From: Methanoculleus sp. UBA430
GTDB lineage: Archaea > Halobacteriota > Methanomicrobia > Methanomicrobiales > Methanoculleaceae
Reading direction: 5' to 3'
DNA length: 64,000 nt
Assembly: GCF_002506585.1 (NCBI RefSeq)
Contig: NZ_DAXW01000002.1
Coordinates: forward strand, 1 to 64,000
In this document: one piece after another, positions 1-6,556 of the stretch
Numbering within the stretch: the stretch's first letter is position 1
Layout of the letters: every line of letters begins with the position of its first letter
Position numbers and translations under genes: made by a program
Notes under the pieces: model-generated
Told to the model about the DNA's origin: nothing
Seen by the model: only the letters and a program-made list of their open reading frames with translations
Databases searched by the model: none

Positions 1-7
1 TTACAGA

Positions 8-60
8 TCCGGGGTTCAAGGGGTGCAAGCAAGCCCCCGGCTTGAGCCGTGGGGATGAAT
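8..60 (+). repeat. Hairpin block before tnpB, copy 1
   Basis: A G/C-rich block contains the string CCGGGGTT, then AAGGGG, then a near-perfect hairpin (stem about 33-40 with 45-53, loop TTGA) followed by GGGGATGAA. The same order of motifs recurs at 43808-43860, also just upstream of a tnpB gene. It may be the left end of the insertion element or the guide-RNA-like end of a preceding element. The window edge prevents deciding. Confidence 0.55.
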
Positions 61-112
61 TGCCCCCCTTGGTCCGTTCACTTTCACCCCGCAGGAGTTA
101 CCTTATAGCCGG

Positions 113-1344
113 ATGAGCACTCATAGACCTCTGGAGTCTGGAATGCGGCACGTCACCCGGTACCGGATCTACCCCTCGCAGAAGGTGGAGGGACGGCTGT
201 TCACCGGGTTTGCGAGGTGTGCCTTTGTCCGGAACTGGTGCCTTGAGAACAAGGTCTATCAGGACTCCTGTCTCCCGAAGTTGAAAGCCGAGTATCCCGA
301 GCTGAAAGAAGTCCACAGCAAAGTGCTGCAGAACGTCGTCCAGCAGATCGTCCACAACCTCCGTGCTCTCAGAAAACTGAAGGAAAAGGGGAGGAAAGTC
401 GGCAAACTCCGAAAGAAGTGGGTCCACTCGATGATCTACGAGCAAACCGGATTCAAGCTCATGGGCAACCGGCTCCGGCTGAGCAAGATCGGGGAGATGC
501 GGATCGAACTCAGCCGACCGGTACCGGGACGGATCAAGCAGATCGTGATCAAGCACACCCCGGCCCACAAATGGTTCGTGGCGATCATCTCCGAGACCCC
601 CGACACCCCCGAGCTGACGACCGGCACCCGGGCGGTCGGGATCGACCTGAACCTGGAGAACTTCTCCACCGACACTGACGGCAAGGTCTTCCCGCACCCG
701 CACAATGTCAGGATGGCCGCAAAGAGGCTCCGCCGGGCCCAGAGGAGGTTATCTCAGACCGTGGAGGGGAGCCGGAACCGCCGGAAGCAGCGGGTCCGGG
801 TTGCCCGGATCCACGAACAGGTCGAGAACCGGAGAACCGACTTCCTGCACAAGTGGAGCCGGTATTATGTCGATAACTACGACTGCATCGCTCTGGAACA
901 CCTGACCATCAAACCGATGGTCGAATCGCTGGAGGCAAAACTCCGCGGCAGATCCAGGTCTATTCTCGATGCCGTGATGGGCCGGAGGGCCGGAGCGGGA
1001 GAAGCCGGAGGCTTCGACTCGCGTGGTACAAAGCAAGAGAGTTCATACGCTACAAAGCTGCGAATGCTGGTAAGTATGTGCATCTGATCGAGCCGGCTTA
1101 TACGACGCAGGACTGTTTCGTCTGCGGGCATCGGGAGAAGAAGGATCTCTGGCAGCGGACCCATGCCTGTCCGGTCTGCGGCTACACAGTCCCCCGGGAC
1201 CTGAACGCCGCACAAAATATCCTGAAACGAGCATCCGTAGGGTGGGGCACACCCGAATCGACGCTTGTGGAGATTGGGACCGCTACACCGCCAATTCCAG
1301 CGGTGCAAGTCCCGGTCAACGAAACAAGAATCTCCCGGCTTTAG
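113..1344 (+). pseudogene. tnpB: TnpB-like RNA-guided nuclease, frameshifted
   Basis: TnpB nucleases use a RuvC fold and a guide RNA made from the element's right end. The first reading frame (113-1087; the family-like start is probably ATG 143) carries the N-terminal helix-turn-helix region, the first RuvC aspartate (VGIDLNLENF) and the RuvC glutamate (IALEHLTIKP). The zinc finger (CFVCGH, CPVCGY) and last RuvC aspartate (RDLNAAQNIL) are in another frame, readable from about 1018 (AWYKAREF) to 1344. A frameshift between about 985 and 1017 separates the two, so no complete nuclease can be made without recoding. All catalytic residues survive, suggesting recent inactivation. Confidence 0.8.
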
Positions 1345-1357
1345 CCGGGGAGAGTGT
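1250..1357 (+). ncRNA. Right-end hairpin / guide-RNA scaffold of element 1
   Basis: The 3' end of the tnpB frame runs into a strong hairpin (1331-1340 pairing with 1343-1352, loop TT) followed by GTGTCAAT. In TnpB systems the guide RNA comes from this overlapping 3' region, with the guide continuing into flanking DNA. Here the flank is about 1358-1375. Assignment rests on position and hairpin shape only. Confidence 0.4.
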
Positions 1358-1565
1358 CAATCTCTCCTTTCTTATCGAGGGAACAAGAGGTGATTGGCCG
1401 TTCCTGAACGTTGTCATCCCTTCCGGGATAGGCGGCCGCACCGGAACGATCAGTTGAGACACACGGCGTAGCCATGCGTGTCGGTCAATCAGAGATGAGG
1501 TTCCCTTGAACCCCGAATCGTTAAAAAAGGGAGATATTTAGAGTACTGTTCTTCCAGAAAGTACC

Positions 1566-1826
1566 TTAATACCGGTTGAAGTCACTTCTCGGTCTCGGGG
1601 GCCGGGCCTCGTCTATCTTTAAGGTACGGCCTTCAAATACAGTGTCGTTCAGGGCTTCCTTTGCTGCCTCAGCCTCTTCGGGACTGGACATCTCGACAAA
1701 CCCGAACCCTTTGCGTTCGATGACTCTGACGTCACTTACCGTCCCGTACTGGCTAAACAGGTCTTTCAACTGCTCTTCATTTACCGAGTAGGTGAGGTTA
1801 CCGACGTACAGCTTGCTGCTTTCCAT
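1566..1826 (-). CDS. Single-RRM RNA-binding protein
   Basis: An 86-residue protein consisting of one RNA recognition motif. RNP2 is LYVGNL at about residue 6 and RNP1 is KGFGFVEM at about residue 39; the spacing fits a complete RRM with a short Arg/Pro-rich tail (PPRPRSD). Such stand-alone RRMs bind single-stranded RNA and resemble the small glycine-rich RNA-binding proteins of cyanobacteria and other bacteria. They are uncommon in archaea, so acquisition by transfer is plausible. A GAGGATC Shine-Dalgarno-like sequence precedes the ATG, and an A/T-rich TATA candidate lies about 30 nt upstream. It is transcribed alone, downstream of a candidate ncRNA gene on the same strand. Confidence 0.9.
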   Translation of the reverse strand: MESSKLYVGNLTYSVNEEQLKDLFSQYGTVSDVRVIERKGFGFVEMSSPEEAEAAKEALNDTVFEGRTLKIDEARPPRPRSDFNRY

Positions 1827-1878
1827 TCAAAGATCCTCGTCACACATGTACGTTCAAACCTTAATTATTCTTCGGCGG

Positions 1879-2189
1879 AAAACCCGGGCAGCAGTCCGGG
1901 ACACCACCCTCGATGCGGGCGCCCACCCGGGGGTTGGGTTACACCTTCTTTAACCACGTTTCACGCCCCGAATCCCGTTCCAGACCGGTTCTTTCTTCGC
2001 GATGTCTCTCCGGGAGGTCGTTGCATCCGGCACCTGAACCCGCTTCGGCAGAGTAATACCCGTAGTCCCCGGGAACAAGCATCCGCGCGGGTCCCGGGTG
2101 TCGGTATTCAAACCCCACCCAGAGCACCCTACATACGGCCGACTCTCCCCGCCGGCTCCCGGTTGTGCAGGTGTTCCCGGGATAGATAC
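1879..2189 (-). ncRNA. Candidate structured non-coding RNA
   Basis: This roughly 310-nt stretch has no supported protein. On the minus strand a TATA-like box (2211-2218) would place a transcript start near 2189. The 5' segment 2170-2180 can pair with 1896-1905 over 10 bp with one bulge, closing a long structured domain. Inside are further hairpins, for example a 7-bp CCCGGGA/TCCCGGG stem. The region ends with a GC hairpin (1897-1901 with 1883-1887) followed by four T, like an intrinsic terminator. I tested for SRP RNA signatures and could not find the conserved helix-8 motif. It is not RNase P RNA, which lies elsewhere in the window. Identity unknown. Confidence 0.4.
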
Positions 2190-2210
2190 TTTAATGCTGG
2201 CTGGGGTCAT

Positions 2211-2218
2211 TGATATAC
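2211..2218 (-). promoter_or_regulatory. TATA box for candidate ncRNA
   Basis: Read on the minus strand the sequence is GTATATCA, about 25 nt before the proposed RNA start near 2189. It lies back-to-back with the aIF1A TATA box, 10-20 bp away. Confidence 0.35.
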
Positions 2219-2227
2219 ACCTCTAGG

Positions 2228-2237
2228 ATAATATACG
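2228..2237 (+). promoter_or_regulatory. TATA box for aIF1A
   Basis: The sequence ATAATATAC sits about 45 nt before the proposed start codon at 2278. That predicts a transcript start near 2258 and a short leader carrying the GGAG at 2266-2269. Confidence 0.5.
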
Positions 2238-2277
2238 GGAGGGGTCTTGCGTCGCCGCCTGTCATGGAGTTGATTAA

Positions 2278-2595
2278 CTGACGAATTCACGAGGATCACA
2301 TAATAACGAAACTGAAGAGATTGTACGAGTACGGCTGCCGAAGAAGCGAAACCGGGAGATATTCGCCCGGGCCGACCTGATGCTCGGGGCAAACCACATA
2401 CGCGTCCGTTGCGAGGACGGCGTCACACGCACCGGGCGGATCAAGGGCAAGATCAAGAAGCGGCTCTGGATACGCGAAGGCGACCTCTTGATTGTCGTCC
2501 CCTGGAGTTTCCAGGACGAGAAGTGCGATATCGTCTACCGCTACATCAGACCCCAGGTCGACTGGCTCAAGAGGCACAACTACCTCAGCCAGTAA
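2278..2595 (+). CDS. eif1a: Translation initiation factor aIF1A
   Basis: A 105-residue protein with the S1-like OB fold of archaeal/eukaryotic initiation factor 1A, which binds the ribosomal A site and promotes scanning and start selection. Family motifs are VRLPKKRNREIFARAD, the basic stretch GRIKGKIKKRLWI and DLLIVVPWSFQDEKCDIVYR. The family-typical N-terminus has no ATG, GTG or TTG in frame: the frame opens after TAA 2275-2277, and CTG at 2278 directly follows GGAG (2266-2269) with 8 nt spacing. CTG is therefore the best start. An ATG at 2380 would delete a third of the conserved domain and is rejected. Confidence 0.93.
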   Translation: MTNSRGSHNNETEEIVRVRLPKKRNREIFARADLMLGANHIRVRCEDGVTRTGRIKGKIKKRLWIREGDLLIVVPWSFQDEKCDIVYRYIRPQVDWLKRHNYLSQ

Positions 2596-2709
2596 ACATC
2601 TCTACGTATCTAAGGAGACAGTCTCTCGACCGTTCTCCGGAAGGCTCCCGCACTCGGGTAGATCCCGGGAGCGGACGTACGTTTTACCCGGTTCGGCACA
2701 ATCCTGACT

Positions 2710-3309
2710 TCATTCATTCCTGACGACAGATTGTCCCCGGGAGTCCCGATCGATAGCATGAGCGAGGTCGGCCGAGAGATCGGTATGCACCAGGACAAAC
2801 GTTCTGCTCACCGATGCCGTTAAGCTTGCCGTTATCTGCATGGTGAGCATGATGAGCCGTATGGCATCCTGAAGTGTTCCGCCGTCCCACGCCTCCCGGA
2901 TGCACTGGTCGGCTATCCGCTGTGCGGTATCGTTTCCCAGCACCACAAAGTTGCTTGCCCTGCCCCTCTGCGTTACCTGTAGCCGGGAATCGACGATCTC
3001 CGCGATCGTGTAACTCCCTCTCGTAGCATACAGCCTCCTGCAGCGGGCGCTCGCTCCCTCGGTCTCGGTCACCTCGCCGACGAGCACTCCGTCCTGCTGC
3101 GAGACCTTGGCCTTATCGTCCCGGATACGGATTGTCACGCCGATCTCAGCAGCCCGCTTTGCGAGGTCGTTATCGGAGGCGAGCGAGCCGTCGTAGAGTT
3201 CGCACTCCAGTTTTTCGATGCAGGAATCATCCCCCATAAACGCAATCTCCCGCATATCCCCTGCCATTACTGCGCCCGATTCTCCGATGAATGCGATCAC
3301 GAGAGTCAT
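2710..3309 (-). CDS. Connectase-family protein ligase (DUF2121, proteasome-beta fold)
   Basis: A 199-residue protein beginning MTLVIAFIGESGAVMAGDMR, a pattern of the DUF2121 family of methanogens. That family belongs to the Ntn-hydrolase/proteasome-beta superfamily and includes connectase (M. jannaschii MJ0548). Removal of Met1 would expose Thr as the catalytic nucleophile. Characterised connectases join proteins at a KDPGA-type site, the natural substrate being the methyltransferase subunit MtrA. Other family-like segments are GVLVGEVTETEG and RRLYATRGSYTIAEI. The start was chosen at ATG 3309 because GGAGG lies 8 nt upstream and because it leaves Thr at position 2; a longer in-frame extension to 3414 lacks family features. 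No mtr gene is nearby. Family confidence is high; ligase activity is inference. Confidence 0.78.
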   Translation of the reverse strand: MTLVIAFIGESGAVMAGDMREIAFMGDDSCIEKLECELYDGSLASDNDLAKRAAEIGVTIRIRDDKAKVSQQDGVLVGEVTETEGASARCRRLYATRGSYTIAEIVDSRLQVTQRGRASNFVVLGNDTAQRIADQCIREAWDGGTLQDAIRLIMLTMQITASLTASVSRTFVLVHTDLSADLAHAIDRDSRGQSVVRNE

Positions 3310-3514
3310 GTAGTGAACCTCCAACCCCCGGTGCGGAGCAGGGGTTACGCTTCTCCGCGCCCCGGATCCGCCTGCTGCCGCCCTCCGGTGCCATTCCACT
3401 GTCCCCTGCGGCATCGCTCCCGAAATAGAACCGTTGTTCTGTCATCCGGAGTTATCCGTATGCTGTAAGGCGGGCCTGCAGCGCCGGCATGGGCGGCAAC
3501 ATTTATAGTAGGTT

Positions 3515-3557
3515 TTTTATAATATCTTTGCTATTCACCCGCCGTCACTGGAGGTGA
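3515..3557 (+). promoter_or_regulatory. Promoter and Shine-Dalgarno of DUF2795 gene
   Basis: TATA-like TTTTATAATA at 3515-3524 predicts a start near 3546. A strong GGAGGTGA (3550-3557) sets the GTG at 3563 as start rather than the ATG at 3559, which is too close and out of frame. Confidence 0.5.
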
Positions 3558-3562
3558 CATGA

Positions 3563-4018
3563 GTGGCAGAGGCAAGGTTCAAGGTGAACCCGGCGATGGT
3601 TGAGAAGTACCTGGCCGGGGTGGATTACCCGGCAAACAGGCAGGACCTGCTGGATCAGGCAAGGGCGAACAACGCGGACAATGATATCATGGAGACCCTT
3701 GCCGGCCTGCCCGAACAGACCTACCACTCGCCGATAGATGTCAGCAAGGCGATGGCCGGGTCTGAGATCGAATCAGGGCAGAGATCGTCACGCGAAGGCT
3801 TTGAGGGGAGATCAGTCAGCAGATCCACAGCTGTCAGCGCGGCTGAGGTGCAGAGATACCTCCGTGGCATGGATTACCCTGCGGGCATACGCGAGGTCAT
3901 CAGCCTGGCGCAGAAGAACGGTGCGCCCGGTGACGTGCTTGATATCCTGCAGAGGATCCGGGACAGGGAGTTCAGATCCGCGACAGACGTGAGCAAGGCC
4001 CTCGGCGAAGTCATGTAG
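3563..4018 (+). CDS. Tandem DUF2795 protein
   Basis: A 151-residue protein made of two copies of one roughly 55-residue module. Copy 1 (about 12-65) runs from VEKYLAGVDYPANRQDLL to SPIDVSKAM; copy 2 (about 94-148) runs from VQRYLRGMDYPAGIREVI to SATDVSKAL. The pattern (Y-L-x-G-x-D-Y-P, then A-x-x-N-x-A, then D-V-S-K-A) matches DUF2795, a small helical domain of unknown function common in bacteria and some archaea. The linker is Ser/Arg-rich. The GTG start follows GGAGGTGA. It stands alone, with its own promoter and a terminator, convergent with glgP. No function is claimed. Confidence 0.85.
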   Translation: MAEARFKVNPAMVEKYLAGVDYPANRQDLLDQARANNADNDIMETLAGLPEQTYHSPIDVSKAMAGSEIESGQRSSREGFEGRSVSRSTAVSAAEVQRYLRGMDYPAGIREVISLAQKNGAPGDVLDILQRIRDREFRSATDVSKALGEVM

Positions 4019-4053
4019 GCTGCATACCTGCACAGGCACCAGTGGGATACGGC

Positions 4054-4085
4054 CCTATCAATCCGACCAGATAGGACCTTTTTTT
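4054..4085 (+). terminator. Hairpin-poly-T terminator
   Basis: CCTATC (4054-4059) pairs with GATAGG (4070-4075). With one mismatch the stem extends to GGC/ACC, followed by a run of seven T. It lies between the convergent DUF2795 and glgP genes. Confidence 0.6.
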
Positions 4086-4113
4086 CTGGGTGCGGTTGGT
4101 GAAGAGAAGAAGT

Positions 4114-6351
4114 TCACTTGCTCCCTTCTCCGGCCCTTCCCTGGACCCGCGGTTTCCAGGTCGGCGGCCAGGGTTTTGCCGCCGTTGGAGTCCGGGCACA
4201 CTCCGCGCCGGCACTCTTCAGGAGCGCCGGGTAATACCGGATGACGTACTCTTTCACCATCCTGCGGGACGAGAACCGGGGGGCGTTGCTCTTGATCGAC
4301 TCCTTCATCATCTTCACCCAGCCGTGGGGGATATCGTCGATGGAGCGGTTGTAGTAGAGTGGGACGACCTCCGTTTCCAGGATATCATAGATTGCCGTGG
4401 CATCGACGGCATTCTGCTCCTTGCAGGGGGCCGCCTCGTCCCCGAACGCCCACCCGTTCCTGCCGTTGTAGCCCTCTATCCACCAGCCGTCAAGGATGGA
4501 GAGGTTGAGGACGCCGTTTAACGACGCTTTCATGCCGCTCGTTCCGCTCGCCTCCATCGGGGGCAGCGGGTTGTTCAGCCAGACATCGACGCCGTGTACC
4601 AGGTACTGCGCCACCTGCTCGCCGTAGTCCTCGACGAACGCGATACGTCCCCCGAACTCGGGCTGCTGCGCGTAACGGTAGATCTTCTGGAGCACCCGCT
4701 TCCCCTCGTTATCGTTCGGGTGGGCCTTGCCGGCGAAGACGATCTGGACGGGGCACCAGGGGTTGTTCAGGATGCGCTTCAAGCGGTCCAGGTCCTCGAA
4801 GACGAGGTGCGCCCGCTTGTAGGTCGAGAACCGCCGGGCAAATCCGATCGTCAGGACGGAGGGGTTGAGGAACGCCCCTTCGGCCGCAGGATTCGACGCC
4901 CCTCCGCTGTGTGCCGCCCACTTGATCCGCTGCCGCTCCCGAATCCGGTTGATAAGTTTCCCCTTCAGGTGGGTATGGATCTTCCAGAGTTCGTCATCCG
5001 GAATCTCATCGATGAGTTCCCAGACCATCGGGTCGTCGTGCTCCGAGAGCCAGTCGGGCGAGGTCGGCCCGATGTACCGGTCGTAGAGGTCCTTGACCCG
5101 GTGGTTCAACCAGGTCGGGAGATGGACGCCGTTCGTGACGTGGTCGATCGGCACCGTCGTCTCCGGCAGCCCCGGCCAGAGGCAGTTCCACATTTGTCGG
5201 GTGACGGTCCCGTTCGCGCGCGAGACCCCGTTGTGGTGCGCCGACGCACGCAGGGCGAACGCGGTCATGTTGAAGCCTGCACCGGGGTTTTCGGGGTGGA
5301 CGCCGAGTTGCAGGAACCGGGTCCGGTCAATGCCGAGCGCCGGGTAGTAAGTCCTGAAGTAACGGTCGATGAGGTCGACGGGGAATACGTCGTGGCCTGC
5401 CGGAACGGGCGTATGTGTGGTGAAGATCGATGTCGCCTGCACCGCGCGGAGCGCCGCGTCAAAGTCCATCCCCCGCTCGACCCGCTCCCGGATACGCTCG
5501 AGCAGCGCAAACGCCGGGTGGCCTTCGTTCAAGTGCACCGCCGCGTACTCGATGCCGAGTGCGTGGAGCACCTTTCTCCCGCCGATGCCGAGGACGATCT
5601 CCTGGCGGAGGCGCTGCTCCAGGTCTCCCGTGTAGAGCCGGGAGGATATGCCCCGATTATAGGAGTCGTTACAGGGGATATCCGTATCCAGGAGGTAGAG
5701 CGGCACCTTGCCGACCTGGACCTTCCAGACGGAGACGTAGATGGGCGGGTCGATATGCGGGACCCGGACCACCAGGTCTTCGCCGGTCGCATCGAGCACC
5801 CGGGTGATCGGCGCTGCGGTGCGGTCGACCGGTTCAGTGATCCCCTCCTGCCAGCCGTCGGGGTTGATATGCTGGTGCAGGTAGCCCTGTGAGTACATGA
5901 ACCCGACGGCAACCATCGGGAGACCGAGGTCGCTTGCCTCTTTTAAGTGATCGCCGGCGAGGAATCCGAGCCCCCCCGCGTAGAAGGGAAGTGAGTGGTG
6001 GAGCCCGTATTCGGCCGAGAAGTAGGCGATCGGCAGTGCCGGGTGGTCGGGGAACTCCTGTGAGAACCAGGTCCCGTTGGCGGTCATGTATCTGTTGAAC
6101 CGGCGCATGACGATGTCGTAGCGGTGGAGATAGGCGGGATTCTCTGCCGCCCGGTTCAGGAACTCGGCCGGTATCTCGCGGAGCATCCGGACCGGATTAT
6201 GGACGCTTGCTTTCCATGCCTGCTGGTTCACCTGCTTGAAGAGTATCCGGGCCTCCGAGTTCCAGCTCCACCAGAGGTTGTATGCGAGGTCAACAAGCCC
6301 GGAGATCCGTTCCGGAACGTGGTCAAACTGATCGTGTAGTGAATCCCCCAT
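4114..6351 (-). CDS. glgP: Alpha-glucan (glycogen) phosphorylase, GT35
   Basis: A 745-residue enzyme that releases glucose-1-phosphate from storage glucan. Family features: DLAYNLWWSWNSEARILF near the N-terminus, AYFSAEYGLHHSLPFYAGGL, HLNEGHPAF, and the pyridoxal-phosphate segment GTSGMKASLNG with GWAFGDE close behind. The size and early motif suit the alpha-glucan phosphorylase branch found in archaea and many bacteria, not the longer muscle-type enzyme. ATG 6351 was chosen because it follows GGGGA and the upstream in-frame stretch is A/T-rich promoter DNA. It has its own TATA box (about 6390-6404), so it can be expressed apart from the synthetic genes upstream on the same strand. Confidence 0.93.
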   Translation of the reverse strand: MGDSLHDQFDHVPERISGLVDLAYNLWWSWNSEARILFKQVNQQAWKASVHNPVRMLREIPAEFLNRAAENPAYLHRYDIVMRRFNRYMTANGTWFSQEFPDHPALPIAYFSAEYGLHHSLPFYAGGLGFLAGDHLKEASDLGLPMVAVGFMYSQGYLHQHINPDGWQEGITEPVDRTAAPITRVLDATGEDLVVRVPHIDPPIYVSVWKVQVGKVPLYLLDTDIPCNDSYNRGISSRLYTGDLEQRLRQEIVLGIGGRKVLHALGIEYAAVHLNEGHPAFALLERIRERVERGMDFDAALRAVQATSIFTTHTPVPAGHDVFPVDLIDRYFRTYYPALGIDRTRFLQLGVHPENPGAGFNMTAFALRASAHHNGVSRANGTVTRQMWNCLWPGLPETTVPIDHVTNGVHLPTWLNHRVKDLYDRYIGPTSPDWLSEHDDPMVWELIDEIPDDELWKIHTHLKGKLINRIRERQRIKWAAHSGGASNPAAEGAFLNPSVLTIGFARRFSTYKRAHLVFEDLDRLKRILNNPWCPVQIVFAGKAHPNDNEGKRVLQKIYRYAQQPEFGGRIAFVEDYGEQVAQYLVHGVDVWLNNPLPPMEASGTSGMKASLNGVLNLSILDGWWIEGYNGRNGWAFGDEAAPCKEQNAVDATAIYDILETEVVPLYYNRSIDDIPHGWVKMMKESIKSNAPRFSSRRMVKEYVIRYYPALLKSAGAECARTPTAAKPWPPTWKPRVQGRAGEGSK

Positions 6352-6389
6352 GAATTCTGTCCCCAATTGAATGATGTACTTTCCGTGTT

Positions 6390-6404
6390 TATTATTATAT
6401 ATGT
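6390..6404 (-). promoter_or_regulatory. TATA box of glgP
   Basis: On the minus strand AACATATATAATAAT lies about 47 nt before the glgP ATG, predicting a start near 6371 and a leader of about 20 nt. It sits in the 205-bp gap between malQ and glgP. Confidence 0.55.
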
Positions 6405-6556
6405 TTACGGATTTTTGCAAACCATTGAAAAAAATGGAAAAACAGCAACCATGAAGCTTTTTGAAGGGGACGGGAACCGGAAAACCTTCCGGCACGTGGC
6501 ATTTTCGTCCCGGAAGCGGAGAGGGCGGGATCTCCCCCGATGCAGGGGCCGCTCTC

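Larger units (their letters stand above)
8..1357 (+). mobile_element. IS200/IS605-type tnpB-only element, decayed
   Basis: A single tnpB-like gene, broken by a frameshift, lies between a hairpin block (8-60) and a terminal hairpin at 1331-1352 whose 5' arm overlaps the tnpB stop codon. A hairpin overlapping the end of tnpB is typical of the right end of IS605/IS1341-type elements, where the guide (omega/reRNA) scaffold lies. No tnpA Y1 transposase is present, so the element is non-autonomous. Exact ends are uncertain. Confidence 0.6.

Noticed and set aside
1879..2189. SRP (7S) RNA
   Set aside because: The size and paired ends fit, but the highly conserved helix-8 tetraloop and asymmetric-loop sequence cannot be found on either strand.
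2380..2595. aIF1A starting at ATG 2380
   Set aside because: It would delete the conserved N-terminal third of the family, which is present in frame upstream.
4594..5892. Long reading frames opposite glgP, malQ and other G/C-rich genes
   Set aside because: They mirror real genes on the other strand, lack family motifs and ribosome sites, and arise from high G+C codon position bias.
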